The position numbers and the translations under genes are program-made. The notes under the pieces were generated by a model. That model was not told the DNA's origin. It saw only the letters and a list, made by a program, of their open reading frames with translations, and did no database searches. From GCA-002733465 sp965230525 (GTDB lineage: Bacteria > Pseudomonadota > Gammaproteobacteria > Enterobacterales > Kangiellaceae), in contig OZ246008.1 in NCBI GenBank assembly GCA_965230525.1, positions 1,178,001 to 1,242,000 on the forward strand: DNA of 64,000 nt. Direction: 5' to 3'. Below are positions 17,397 to 27,066 of the stretch, in pieces (within the stretch, counting starts at the first letter, position 1; each line of letters opens with the position of its first letter).

Positions 17397-18224
17397 TCAC
17401 TTCTCGTTAGTAACCGACTCCCAAAACTGTCGGTCAAATTCCGTTAAATTGTTTATTCTAATCAGTGACTTTAATTCTTTTACGTATTCCTCTCCACGCT
17501 CGGAGTAGCCGGTTAATCCTTCAGCTAATTCGAGCCCGGTGACCAGTTTTCCCTGTTGATAAAGTTGGTCGCGAATTCTTCTGAAATCATCATAAGTGAA
17601 GTGAGTATTTAAATTTCTAATATAACTTCTTACGGAGCCTTCGGGTGATTTAAACTTTCTCACCTCGTGAACTTGATCATCGCTTCGTTGTTTAGGAACT
17701 AAGCCACAACCGCGAATAAAGCACCATTGTCCAAAATAATTATTGGCATCCGTTGCAAAACGCGAGGTGCCCCAAGCCGATTCATTGGCAGCTTGTGCGA
17801 GCGCTAATGAAGGAGGAATAACCCGAATGTACGGTTGTAAAATTTTTGCGGTTTTAATGGTGTTGCTTGAGTCATGATCTTTTAAATAGAGTTCTGACAG
17901 TTCGCTAATAAAAGCGCGCTCCTGTTCAGTGATGCTTGAGGGTTTTTTGTTTAGAATCTCTTCGATCTTGAATCTTCGATCGAGTACCTCAAGATTAACC
18001 TTTTCAATAAAAAAATACATATAGTCAAAAAAAGCTTGTTTCTTGTCTTTGACATCAGTAAAAGAGGTAAAGTCTGGCTTTTTTGGGGGAGGGCCCAAAT
18101 CGTGCTTTCTGCTTGACTTATTATCAGCGCTTTTTTCTCCGCAACTAGTTAATATAAACAAAGCAATCAACACTATTGCCGTTAGTTGTTTCAATGTAGC
18201 AGGTTTTGTAGTTGGTACATTCAT
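17397..18224 (-). CDS. Bax-like glucosaminidase lipoprotein
   Basis: The 275-residue protein has an N-terminal signal with a lipobox (FILTSC, Cys at about residue 28), so it is probably an outer-membrane or periplasmic lipoprotein. The C-terminal ~150 residues form a glucosaminidase domain of the Bax/FlgJ type: P-S-L-A-L-A-Q-A-A-N-E-S-A-W-G-T-S-R-F carries the expected catalytic Glu, followed by N-N-Y-F-G-Q-W-C-F. Such enzymes are expected to cleave N-acetylglucosamine bonds in peptidoglycan. Whether it is Bax itself is unknown. The next genes on this strand start 260 bp upstream, so it is probably transcribed alone. Confidence 0.85.
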   Translation of the reverse strand: MNVPTTKPATLKQLTAIVLIALFILTSCGEKSADNKSSRKHDLGPPPKKPDFTSFTDVKDKKQAFFDYMYFFIEKVNLEVLDRRFKIEEILNKKPSSITEQERAFISELSELYLKDHDSSNTIKTAKILQPYIRVIPPSLALAQAANESAWGTSRFATDANNYFGQWCFIRGCGLVPKQRSDDQVHEVRKFKSPEGSVRSYIRNLNTHFTYDDFRRIRDQLYQQGKLVTGLELAEGLTGYSERGEEYVKELKSLIRINNLTEFDRQFWESVTNEK

Positions 18225-18484
18225 AGATTTCTGAAATTATAATGTTTAATTAATGGTTAATCGGAATATGTGATTGCGGGGTAAATTCATAGTATAAGTG
18301 AACGTTATTCTCGCGTTAATATTTCCGGCAAATTGTTATTTAATTCAAAATCTTCTTACTTTCTTTAGCTTTGGCCAGAAAATAGTCTAAAAAATGAAAT
18401 ACCTTTCATTCTAAACCTTGAGAGCATGAAAAATTTATTCTAATAAAACAATACCAGAATAGTTGCCAATACTGTTAATAGTAG

Positions 18485-21400
18485 TCAGCTGGATTTTAAT
18501 TCAAAAAACTCTTTTAGCGACCTTAGGTTTGGCATGCTCATTATCGTCTTAACTACTGATGGAGATAGAGACCTATAGCTAGCAAGCAGTCCGACATGAC
18601 TTTTCTCTAGATCTTTGTCTGCCAATCGAGTCGCGTGTTCTGTAAGCATTAAAACGTTTTCCCATTTAAAAGGGTATTCATCCATAAGGTTAAGTGGGTT
18701 CACTGTATACCCAATAGCGTTTGATGGTACTTCGACATCAACAGAATAGGATACTTTATTAATAGCGATTTCAATATTCTCGATTGAGAGCTTAATTTCA
18801 CTTTGAGAGTTTGATAACCCCAACAGAGCGATCTCGTTTTCGCTCCAGCGAGCAACCAAATGAATACTCTTGTTATCTTTGTATATTTTTTCAGATAGGG
18901 TCGAAATAAATTGAGAGTGCTCACTTTTACTTGTTTTGCTAGTTGTGAGCCTGACAATCACACAAAATAATCTTAAGTTATTATTAGCCTTGGTTTGGTT
19001 TCGGAGTATTTCTAAACTAATTAGTAATTGTTCACTAAAGAAATTTTGATTTGGTAGGCCTGTATCTAAATCGGTGGCACTATTTATTTCATAATTATTG
19101 AGCTGTTTTTTTAGTATTTCGTTTTCTAATTCTATTGAACGTGTGCCTGCTTCAACTTCATTTATAACTTGCTGCTTAAATAAATCTTGATTAGCGATAC
19201 GTTTAGCTTGCGATCGTATGAGTAGAATTAAAAGACCACAGAAGATAATCGAGTAGATAGTGAAAGCCCACCAAGTTTCCCATGGCGCGGGATGAATGGT
19301 GACTGGAAGGTTGACCGATTCGTCGCTCCATAAACCATCATTGTTACTTCCTTTAACTTTCAGCAAATACTGACCAGAAGGTAAATTGGTATAAGTTGCT
19401 CGGTTTAAATTTTTACTGTCTATCCATTCTGGGTCAAAGCCTTCTAGTTTATATTGGTATTGGTTTTTTTCCGGCTGAGAATAATCTAGCGCAGCGAACT
19501 CAAAGGTTATTAGATAATCTTTATGGCTAAATTCTATTTTATCTAGCGAAGCTATAGATTGAGAAAGTTTTAAAGGTTTATTCTCGCTTAGAATACTTGT
19601 AAGAATTATGTCAGGCTTATTTAAGTTTGAAGTGATTTCGGTAGGGTAGAAGGCACTGATTCCATTTAATCCACCAAAGTATAGGCGACCATCTTTTGCT
19701 CTTAACATGGCTCCTTGGTTTAGTTCGTTATCATGAATTTCCAGTGCTAGGTTGTAGTGTTTAAATTGGTCTGTATCGGGGTCTAATCGACTGACCCCCT
19801 TATTGGTACTTATCCAAATAAATCCTTGTTGATCTTCAAGTACCCCATTAACAGTACTGCTAGGTAGTCCATCAGCAACAGTGTATCTTTGGAAATTGTT
19901 TTCTAGTTTTCTACGGTTTTCTGGCTCCCAACGATTTAGACCTTTTCCTTGAGTTCCGATCCAAAAACGACCTCGACTATCTTGAAAAATGGACCAGGTC
20001 GAATTACCAGTGAGAGAATTGGGTTGATCGACTTGATGCATAAAATTAATAATTTCATTGGTATTTTTGTCTAATCTCGATATGCCACCACCATCAGTCG
20101 CAAGCCATATATAACCTTCATCATCCTCAAGTATTTGTAATACGCTATCGCTTTGTAATAGGTTATGAGTTGTACCTTTACGATAGTGAGTAAACTTATT
20201 GGTTATTCTATCTAGACGATTTAGTCCCGCCGTATAGGTTGCAATCCAATAATCACCGTCAGAGTCTTGAATAATATCGGTGATACCATTAGCAGATAAA
20301 CTTGTGGGATCGTCTCTATCATTTTGATAATGAGTCATTAGCTCTTGCTCGTGTGAGAGTACCGACACTCCACTAGAAAATGACCCGATCCAAAGGTTTT
20401 GTTGAGAGTCAACCATGAGTGACATGATTCTGTTTTCTAGGTTAGCAGCTTTTTTAGATAGAGAGTATGTAATCTGATGCCACTGGTTTTTATCGACTTT
20501 ATATTGATTTAATCCTCCGCCAAATGTAGCAACATAAATATCGCCAATACTATTTTCTGCAAATCCATAAACAGTATTATTGGAAAGACTATTTTTATCT
20601 TCGGCAATACTTCGATAATGCACAAATTTAGAGGTAACCGGATCCCAGAGATCGAGTCCTGACATCGTTCCTAACCAGATTAATCCTCCCTTACTTTCTA
20701 ATAGGGAAAGAACTCTGTTGTGGCTTAGTCCATTTGGCTGTGAAGTATAATGTTCGATTCTAGTAAATGAGTCTGAACCAGATTCAAGTAGGCTAATCCC
20801 TCCATCAGTAGCAACCCACAATCTCCGTTGAGTATCTTCGAGGATGCTATAAACCCGATTGTTACCCAGAGATTTCCTATTTTGGGGATCGTGTAAATAG
20901 CGATGAAAAGTTTTAGTTCTTTCTTCGAACCGATTGAGGCCGCCGCCACGAGTTCCAATCCATATTTGACCTTTGGAATCTTCAGTAATCGAACGAATCC
21001 GGTCGTGTGAGATAGACTTTTTCGAAGTTCCTCTCGAAAAATTAGATGGTTTCAATTGGCTGTTTTCCTCTAGCCAAACTCCATTGCCGTCCGTCCCAAA
21101 CCAAGTTCTATTTCGAGAGTCCTTAAATATTGTTCTTACATCTGTTTTAGAAAGCGAAGTTAAATTTGAAGGAATACGGGGTTCGAAAGTGTTTGAGTTT
21201 GTATTTAAAGTGAAAACGCCATTCCCATCGGTTCCTATCAGTAAAGTTTCTCCGACACTTAATAGGCTATATAACTTTGTGACTGTATCTCCAAGACTTG
21301 TCTTAATTGGTATTCTCTGAATAGATTGATTACTTGTGTCGTATCGGTTTAAACCGTTGCTAGTGGCAATCCACAGATTCCCATGTGAGTCTTCGACGAT

Positions 21401-21682
21401 ATCTCTAATTACATTACTTGATAGGCTGGCAGAATTGCCTTGAATATTGGTGAAAATTTTAATTTCTCGTCCATCATAGCGATTTAAGCCTTCTTGTGTG
21501 CCAATCCAAATAAATCCTTGTCGGTCTTGAAATATGCTTTGTACTGTTTTTTGCGATAATCCCATTTCTGTGGAAATATGTTTGAATTCAAATGATCCAA
21601 AGCCCAATGCAAACTTTGGGAGTAATAAAAGAGTATAGATACAATATGCTAAGAGATATCTGAAAGTTCTATTTAGTGGCAT
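18485..21682 (-). CDS. Two-component-regulator propeller sensor with degenerate GGDEF domain
   Basis: The 1,065-residue protein starts with a signal peptide (~1-27). A periplasmic double seven-bladed propeller follows, made of Reg_prop repeats such as D-x-x-G-x-I-W-I-G-T (about 30-720), then a Y_Y_Y domain, one membrane helix (about 805-830) and a short coiled coil. The cytoplasmic end resembles a diguanylate cyclase (D-L-D-T-G-L-P-N-Q near 869), but the G-G-D-E-F site is replaced by R-W-S-E-N-E-I near 945. It is therefore unlikely to make cyclic di-GMP and may work as a binding or scaffold domain. The signal sensed is unknown. A minus-strand terminator ends only 21 bp before the ATG, so its transcription is unclear. 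Confidence 0.9.
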   Translation of the reverse strand: MPLNRTFRYLLAYCIYTLLLLPKFALGFGSFEFKHISTEMGLSQKTVQSIFQDRQGFIWIGTQEGLNRYDGREIKIFTNIQGNSASLSSNVIRDIVEDSHGNLWIATSNGLNRYDTSNQSIQRIPIKTSLGDTVTKLYSLLSVGETLLIGTDGNGVFTLNTNSNTFEPRIPSNLTSLSKTDVRTIFKDSRNRTWFGTDGNGVWLEENSQLKPSNFSRGTSKKSISHDRIRSITEDSKGQIWIGTRGGGLNRFEERTKTFHRYLHDPQNRKSLGNNRVYSILEDTQRRLWVATDGGISLLESGSDSFTRIEHYTSQPNGLSHNRVLSLLESKGGLIWLGTMSGLDLWDPVTSKFVHYRSIAEDKNSLSNNTVYGFAENSIGDIYVATFGGGLNQYKVDKNQWHQITYSLSKKAANLENRIMSLMVDSQQNLWIGSFSSGVSVLSHEQELMTHYQNDRDDPTSLSANGITDIIQDSDGDYWIATYTAGLNRLDRITNKFTHYRKGTTHNLLQSDSVLQILEDDEGYIWLATDGGGISRLDKNTNEIINFMHQVDQPNSLTGNSTWSIFQDSRGRFWIGTQGKGLNRWEPENRRKLENNFQRYTVADGLPSSTVNGVLEDQQGFIWISTNKGVSRLDPDTDQFKHYNLALEIHDNELNQGAMLRAKDGRLYFGGLNGISAFYPTEITSNLNKPDIILTSILSENKPLKLSQSIASLDKIEFSHKDYLITFEFAALDYSQPEKNQYQYKLEGFDPEWIDSKNLNRATYTNLPSGQYLLKVKGSNNDGLWSDESVNLPVTIHPAPWETWWAFTIYSIIFCGLLILLIRSQAKRIANQDLFKQQVINEVEAGTRSIELENEILKKQLNNYEINSATDLDTGLPNQNFFSEQLLISLEILRNQTKANNNLRLFCVIVRLTTSKTSKSEHSQFISTLSEKIYKDNKSIHLVARWSENEIALLGLSNSQSEIKLSIENIEIAINKVSYSVDVEVPSNAIGYTVNPLNLMDEYPFKWENVLMLTEHATRLADKDLEKSHVGLLASYRSLSPSVVKTIMSMPNLRSLKEFFELKSS

Positions 21683-21703
21683 CTTTATCCCAATTACTAC
21701 TTA

Positions 21704-21730
21704 CAAAAAAGCCGTGATGACACACGGCTT
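21704..21730 (-). terminator. Intrinsic terminator of the repeat-tailed subtilase gene
   Basis: An 8-bp stem AAGCCGTG/CACGGCTT (21709-21716, 21723-21730) is followed on the minus strand by six T (plus-strand A run from 21704). It lies between the subtilase stop and the start of the propeller sensor. Confidence 0.9.
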
Positions 21731-21754
21731 GGTCGTTTAGATAATTATTTATCT

Positions 21755-23512
21755 TTATTCTTGCTCAACCCAAATGTTAATAGAAACTGATGCATCGTCC
21801 CAAGCGGACGCATCGTCCCAAGCGGATGCATCGTCCCAAGCGGACGCGTCATCCCAAGCGGATGCATCGTCCCAAGCGGATGCATCGTCCCAAGCGGACG
21901 CGTCATCCCAAGCGGACGCATCGTCCCAAGCGGACGCGTCATCCCAAGCGGACGCATCGTCCCAAGCAGATGCATCGTCCCATGCAGATGCATCTTTCCA
22001 AGCTTGCTCTGTCATCCAGGTGTAGCCGGAGGTTTGCTTGGTTATGCCAGACCATACCAATTGTTCATTTTTTAAAAATTGGTACTGTCCCGAATCGTTT
22101 AAAATGGTTGGGCCCGCGTAGTGCTGCAAGTCTTCAACGTCGTTTGCTATATTCAAACCATTATTAGCACAACCTGCCGCATTACTATTAACAGCGGCCT
22201 GTGCATCAACTTGCCCCATGCCCTGTTCGAATGCACTATAAGCCCATTCCCCTTCCGCATTCCTTGCCGGCTTAGCAGTACTCATTAAGCGACACTTGAT
22301 ATCATCTGGATTAAGTTCAGGGTTTTGTCCTAACATCAGTGCGACAATACCGCTGACCACCGCCGCCGATTGCGAGGTACCGGACATTTGAAAATATTGA
22401 CCACCATCGTGATATTCTGGATGGTCTTTAGCCAACACAGCTTTAGACTCCATCAAGCCCATCATGTGACCGCCCGGAGCGACTAAGTCGGGTTTTACAA
22501 ATCTTTCGTAGGTAGGACCGCTAGAAGAAAAAGTCGCAAGCCGGTCGTCTGAAAAATCATCAGGCGTGTAATTGTCGGTGACAGCGCCTACGGTGATGAC
22601 ATATGGAACATTCCCTGGAACACCTATTCCCATGGGGGAATTACTTCGATTTCCGGCGGAAGCGACTACCACAATTCCTGCTTGCCAAGCTTTCATTACC
22701 GCTTGATTCAGCGGATCTTTCCAATATAAAGATCGTGGGTCTGCGCTAAAAGACATATTCAAAACTCGAATATTGTAGTTGTCCTTATAAGTAATGGCCC
22801 ACTCAATCCCTCTAATAATATCTGCGTAGTTGCCTTTGCCCGTTTGATCAAAGGCTTTAATACTGATTAATCGTGCGTCAGGAGCGAGGCCGTAGTATCG
22901 ACCGTAGGCATCACGTTCGCTATTGCCCGCAATGCTGGTTACGTGGGTGCCATGGCCGCTGTCGTCGCTATTGTTAGTGACTTTATTTTCAATGGCATTG
23001 TAAGTTCCGTAAACTTTTTGACGACCGTAAGCATCTTGCCTTAAACCTGAAAGCGGCTTGAGCCCAGAGTCTATTACCGCAATCGTAACTCCATTACCAA
23101 AAACGTAATCCTTATGAAGCGCCTCGGCGTTCGACATTTGAACGGCCGAAGACGGTGTGTAATCAATCCGTTGGCCCCAAGCTAAGCCTGATGAACGAGC
23201 GGGTTGGTTAGGCGTTAAATTCACACCCATCTTACTAATTTCTTGGAACTGTTGTTGGCTTAGATTCGCAGCAATGCTATTGATTATATTTAGTTCATGG
23301 GTAATCGTTCCGCCAACTGCCAGAACAGCCTCGCGGCTCTTTTTGCCTTTTATTAGAAAACTTTTGTGTAGTTTTTGGTCAGCTGATATTGAATGCGAGA
23401 CAGCGTTAGAATTGTTTTTGTTACTCGTACTAACAATTACCGGGGAAATTACGAGAGCAGTCGCTATTGTGGTGACTAGGATCTTTATCGCTTTTGTCTT
23501 AATGGTTAACAT
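21755..23512 (-). CDS. Secreted S8 (subtilisin-like) peptidase with W-D-D-A-S-A repeat tail
   Basis: The 585-residue protein has a signal peptide (~1-30), a propeptide region, and a subtilase domain with catalytic D148 (AVIDSG), H187 (GHGTHV) and S380 (SGTSQSA). After residue ~485 comes a short domain (G-Q-Y-Q-F-L-K-N-E-Q-L-V-W-S-G), then the six-residue repeat (D-A-S-A-W-D) iterated twelve times and a final S-I-N-I-W-V-E-Q-E. I use the ATG at 23512 rather than 23572 because GGAGG lies 5-9 nt upstream and the signal peptide then starts properly. A tail of this kind suggests a surface-binding or secretion role, which is not established. Divergent from the hybrid regulator at 23828. Confidence 0.92.
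   Translation of the reverse strand: MLTIKTKAIKILVTTIATALVISPVIVSTSNKNNSNAVSHSISADQKLHKSFLIKGKKSREAVLAVGGTITHELNIINSIAANLSQQQFQEISKMGVNLTPNQPARSSGLAWGQRIDYTPSSAVQMSNAEALHKDYVFGNGVTIAVIDSGLKPLSGLRQDAYGRQKVYGTYNAIENKVTNNSDDSGHGTHVTSIAGNSERDAYGRYYGLAPDARLISIKAFDQTGKGNYADIIRGIEWAITYKDNYNIRVLNMSFSADPRSLYWKDPLNQAVMKAWQAGIVVVASAGNRSNSPMGIGVPGNVPYVITVGAVTDNYTPDDFSDDRLATFSSSGPTYERFVKPDLVAPGGHMMGLMESKAVLAKDHPEYHDGGQYFQMSGTSQSAAVVSGIVALMLGQNPELNPDDIKCRLMSTAKPARNAEGEWAYSAFEQGMGQVDAQAAVNSNAAGCANNGLNIANDVEDLQHYAGPTILNDSGQYQFLKNEQLVWSGITKQTSGYTWMTEQAWKDASAWDDASAWDDASAWDDASAWDDASAWDDASAWDDASAWDDASAWDDASAWDDASAWDDASAWDDASVSINIWVEQE
21789..22003. repeat. 18-bp coding tandem repeat, 12 units
   Basis: Twelve contiguous units of 18 bp (plus-strand form GACGCATCGTCCCAAGCG) encode the six-residue repeat of the subtilase tail. 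Units differ mostly at third positions (GAC/GAT, GCA/GCG, TCG/TCA), and the outermost copies near 21987 are more diverged (K for D). Several neighbouring units share the same silent variants, as expected for repeated duplication or gene conversion. Confidence 0.97.
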
Positions 23513-23827
23513 TACCCCTCCTTCACAATATGAATTTGGCTTTCTATTGTTTTTATGCCAAAACGCAATCACATGCGAAACTGATTTTACTGCACCTATC
23601 TTGTTGAATATTAACTAATTTAGCTAAATCGCAATCAGAGATTGGTCGAATGTTGCCCTCGAGTTTATAAGATACTGTGACTTTTATCACGTTTTTTATC
23701 AAGAAATGTGAATTTTACAATTAAGCGCTTTCTCCAGATTCCGGCTAAAGCAGGATGATTTGCTTTTCTAAATTCTTTTGGCGATGATGGCGCTCCTAAT
23801 TGAAATAATACTCGTTAGTCAGATCTA
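23513..23827. promoter_or_regulatory. Divergent region between subtilase and hybrid regulator
   Basis: About 315 bp, AT-rich, between two divergent genes; it should hold both promoters. GGAGG just before the subtilase ATG is clear. No other site is distinctive enough to place. Confidence 0.4.
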
Positions 23828-26791
23828 ATGTGGAATAAATCCAGCGCTTTTATATTAACTTTAGCCTTTCTCAGCGTGTTGCTGATTCTACAGATCATCC
23901 CTGCTTTTAAAGAAACAAGTATTTATTGGGCCGTGCTTTACTTAGCGGAACCTATTGCGCTGCTAATTGTTGCGTTAGCAGCATTTTTTAAAGCGAGAGA
24001 AAGGAACGAGAATCTTGAACCCTTGTTTTGGCTGTTAATTACCGCTGCCTTTTCCACATGGTTGCTGTTCGATATTGTCCGGTATTTTTTTCAAGGTCCA
24101 AAAACTAATAGTGGCCTGATCGCCGATATCAGCTATTTCGTTTTTTGTGCATTGATGGTTTCAGCTATCGAGGTTAAAAGCTTTACCAATGTTAGAAAAA
24201 CCGTCAATAAACGAAACCTGATTACTTCGTTGAGTTTGTTTTCCTTTCTAATCGGTGCCTTTAGTTATTTTATTCTTGCCCCTAGTGAGTCGAGTAAAAT
24301 GCAAAATTCGCATAATAATTCATTTTATTTTTACGCGATGATGGACTGTTATCTGTTTATACGCTGGTGGCATATCGCTTATCAAGAATCGCCAAGCTTT
24401 CGACTGAGCTATCTTTTTTTGGGTGGAGCGAGTGCCGTTTGGTTAATAGATGATTTTATTCGTGTGAGTTCAGTATCTCAGTCACCATCTAATTGGCAAT
24501 GGTTAAACTTTCTACCTTTCTTGCTGTTATGTCTTGCTATCCACTTTAATAAGTCAGCCAATTCCAAGGTTGCAAAACCGCATTATTTTAGACGCTATCA
24601 TATTTTTAATAGTCCAATTTTCTTTTTGGGCATTATTCTAATTATTGTAATAACTTTTGATAAGTTTTTGCTCATAGAAAAGTCAACAGCAGTACTGAAC
24701 ACTGAAATAGTATGGGTCGTAATCATGCTGGTTTTGTCGTTATTGCAAGTGTTTGGGTTATTGGAAACTAACAAGAATAGAAAAATAGAAATTGCGAATA
24801 TTAGTCAATCGAACTCAAAGATTTTGAAAGATCTAGAAGAAAGAACTAAGCAATTAGACCATCAAGTTAAAAACAATCAGGCGATACTGGATTCGATTAA
24901 CAATCCGATCCTGACTTTACGTCTAACCGGCGAGATCCTGACCTGCAATTCGGCAACTCAAACTCTGCTGGGATATCCAGAAAGTAATCTTATTGGTCGA
25001 TGCTTTTCAGAGCTGGTTCCAGAAACAGAAGAGTTCCACCATTTTTTCGATTACCAAAGTTATCGCCAACAACTTGCGAAAAATAACCAAGGCCTTGAGC
25101 TAGAGTCTAAATTGATTTGCTGGTCTGGCGAACATCTAATTGTGCATATTAGCCTGTCTCAAGGACAGAGTTTTACTCGAGACAAAATAATCGTCTCAAT
25201 TGCGGATATCAGAGAACAAAAACAAGCAGAGCAACAATTGCTTGACCTGAGAGATGAATTTACCGCCAATATTTCTCATGAATTTAGAACACCGCTAACA
25301 ATTGTTAACGGTATAGTTGATGAGCTAATTGCAACTCCAAACCTAAAAGAGCAATTGCCGGTATTAGAAATCGCTAAACGAAATAACTTGCGATTAATTC
25401 ATATGGTTGATCAGCTACTAGAATTGTCGAGAGTAAACTCAGAAAGCATCAAGATTGTAGATCTGGATGCGTCAGACTGGGTAAAACCGTTGTGTTTGTC
25501 CTATCAAACCATCGCAAAGGATAAGAATATCGATTTTCATTGTGCCATCTGTGATTCGATTTTTATCCGAGGTAACCAACAAGCGTTCGAAAAGATATTG
25601 TATAACCTATTATCCAATGCGTTTAAATATACTAAAACGGGTGGTTCAGTGAACGTTGCCTTGGAAGAGCAAGAAAAGGTTTACCGGCTGGTGGTAGCAG
25701 ATACCGGTATTGGAATATCAAAACAAGAACAAGCTAATATATTTGATCGATTTCAGCGCTCGGAAAACGTCAGCGAATACGCTGTTCCAGGAGTTGGAAT
25801 TGGCTTGTCGTTAGTCAAAGATTTAGTAAAAACCTTGGGGTGGCAACTTAGTTTAAGCTCTACTGTTAACAAAGGATCTCAGTTTACTGTAGAAATACTT
25901 AAAGCAAAGAATCCACAACAGCTTATAAAAAAGCAAGGCGAAGCAACGCTTAATTTTCAGCAATTAGAATCTACCGAACAATTGATCAACAAGACCGAAC
26001 CAACCGTAGTACAAAAAAAATCCAAGTACATGGTGTTGGTGATTGAAGATAACTTTGATATGCAGCGGCATTTAGAAAGTATCTTATCTCCACATCATCA
26101 ATGTTTGGTGGCTAGCAATGGTAGTCAGGGGTTAAGTATGGCGGAGGAGTTTTTACCTGATTTAATTATTTGTGATGTAATGATGCCAGGGATTGATGGT
26201 TTTGAAGTGCTGCAGAAACTAAAAAGTCATTCAGTCACTTCGCATATTCCTGTGATAATGCTTACGGCGAAAACCGATCGAAAAAGTAAAATTAGAGGTT
26301 TAAAGAAAGAAGCTGAAGACTATTTAGGCAAGCCGTTTGACGCTGAAGAGTTGTTGATCAAATTAAATAATCAAATTAATCTTCGTAGAAAGTTGCAACA
26401 AAGGTATGAAGCTCAATGGACTGGGTTTTCACAATCGAGCTTTCAGCAGGGTGGCCTAGAAGAGCGACCGCCCGAAAACGAGTTCTTGTTAGAGCTGAAC
26501 CAACACTTTGAACAGTGTTATTCAGATCCAGAATTAACTATGACTCATTTGGCTAATAAATTGGCAATGAGCGATAGACAACTTCAGCGCAAAGTGAAAG
26601 CCTTGGTGGATGTGAGTCCATTAGAATTGTTGAAGCGATATCGATTAGAAAAAGCAAAACAGCAGTTAAAGCAAAAAGTCCAAATTGGATTAGTGGCACA
26701 GGCCTGTGGATTTTCCTCGCAAACTTATTTCGGCCGCTGTTTCAAAGAACACTTTGGTGTCACTCCAAAAGTTTTTCAACAATCATCTTAA
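23828..26791 (+). CDS. Membrane hybrid histidine kinase with PAS, REC and AraC output domains
   Basis: A one-protein signalling chain of 987 residues: about seven or eight N-terminal membrane helices (~5-310), a coiled coil, a PAS domain (~350-470; I-L-T-L-R-L-T-G-E-I-L-T-C-N), HisKA with H484 in NISHEFRTPLT, HATPase (N box around L-L-S-N-A-F-K-Y, G boxes D-T-G-I-G-I and G-V-G-I-G-L-S), a receiver with D783 (IICDVMMPG), and a C-terminal AraC helix-turn-helix. It probably autophosphorylates at H484, passes phosphate to D783 and binds DNA itself. It lies between subtilase genes on both sides, so control of those secreted peptidases is a reasonable guess. There is no clear ribosome site at this ATG. 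Confidence 0.92.
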   Translation: MWNKSSAFILTLAFLSVLLILQIIPAFKETSIYWAVLYLAEPIALLIVALAAFFKARERNENLEPLFWLLITAAFSTWLLFDIVRYFFQGPKTNSGLIADISYFVFCALMVSAIEVKSFTNVRKTVNKRNLITSLSLFSFLIGAFSYFILAPSESSKMQNSHNNSFYFYAMMDCYLFIRWWHIAYQESPSFRLSYLFLGGASAVWLIDDFIRVSSVSQSPSNWQWLNFLPFLLLCLAIHFNKSANSKVAKPHYFRRYHIFNSPIFFLGIILIIVITFDKFLLIEKSTAVLNTEIVWVVIMLVLSLLQVFGLLETNKNRKIEIANISQSNSKILKDLEERTKQLDHQVKNNQAILDSINNPILTLRLTGEILTCNSATQTLLGYPESNLIGRCFSELVPETEEFHHFFDYQSYRQQLAKNNQGLELESKLICWSGEHLIVHISLSQGQSFTRDKIIVSIADIREQKQAEQQLLDLRDEFTANISHEFRTPLTIVNGIVDELIATPNLKEQLPVLEIAKRNNLRLIHMVDQLLELSRVNSESIKIVDLDASDWVKPLCLSYQTIAKDKNIDFHCAICDSIFIRGNQQAFEKILYNLLSNAFKYTKTGGSVNVALEEQEKVYRLVVADTGIGISKQEQANIFDRFQRSENVSEYAVPGVGIGLSLVKDLVKTLGWQLSLSSTVNKGSQFTVEILKAKNPQQLIKKQGEATLNFQQLESTEQLINKTEPTVVQKKSKYMVLVIEDNFDMQRHLESILSPHHQCLVASNGSQGLSMAEEFLPDLIICDVMMPGIDGFEVLQKLKSHSVTSHIPVIMLTAKTDRKSKIRGLKKEAEDYLGKPFDAEELLIKLNNQINLRRKLQQRYEAQWTGFSQSSFQQGGLEERPPENEFLLELNQHFEQCYSDPELTMTHLANKLAMSDRQLQRKVKALVDVSPLELLKRYRLEKAKQQLKQKVQIGLVAQACGFSSQTYFGRCFKEHFGVTPKVFQQSS

Positions 26792-27066
26792 ACAAAGTTT
26801 CAGTTTTTAACTCCTTTCTCTGAGCAAGCAATCATTATTTTGAGATATTGTCGATTTTGTACGAAAAACAGTCGCATTTCTACTATTTAATAAACTTCCA
26901 ACAAGGATAATTATGAGCGCTCTATGCAGTTTATACAGAGTCGTTTCAGAGTATTTCAATAACTATAACTTAACTAAAGTAAGTGGCTTGCAAGGGAAGT
27001 TAATCATTTTTTTAAGTGATAACGATTGGACCGTTTTTGCGAGTCGTTTGCAGGAGAATACAATTA
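26792..27066 (+). promoter_or_regulatory. Leader region of the second subtilase
   Basis: About 275 bp, probably containing the promoter and 5' leader of the downstream subtilase. An overlapping 71-codon frame from 26913 (ACAAGGATAATT before its ATG) runs out of phase into the subtilase gene; its product is unconvincing and I do not call it. Confidence 0.4.

Noticed and set aside
21745..22167. Repetitive frames on both strands across the 18-bp repeats
   Set aside because: They are out-of-phase shadows of the subtilase tail; only the minus-strand frame with the subtilase domain is supported.
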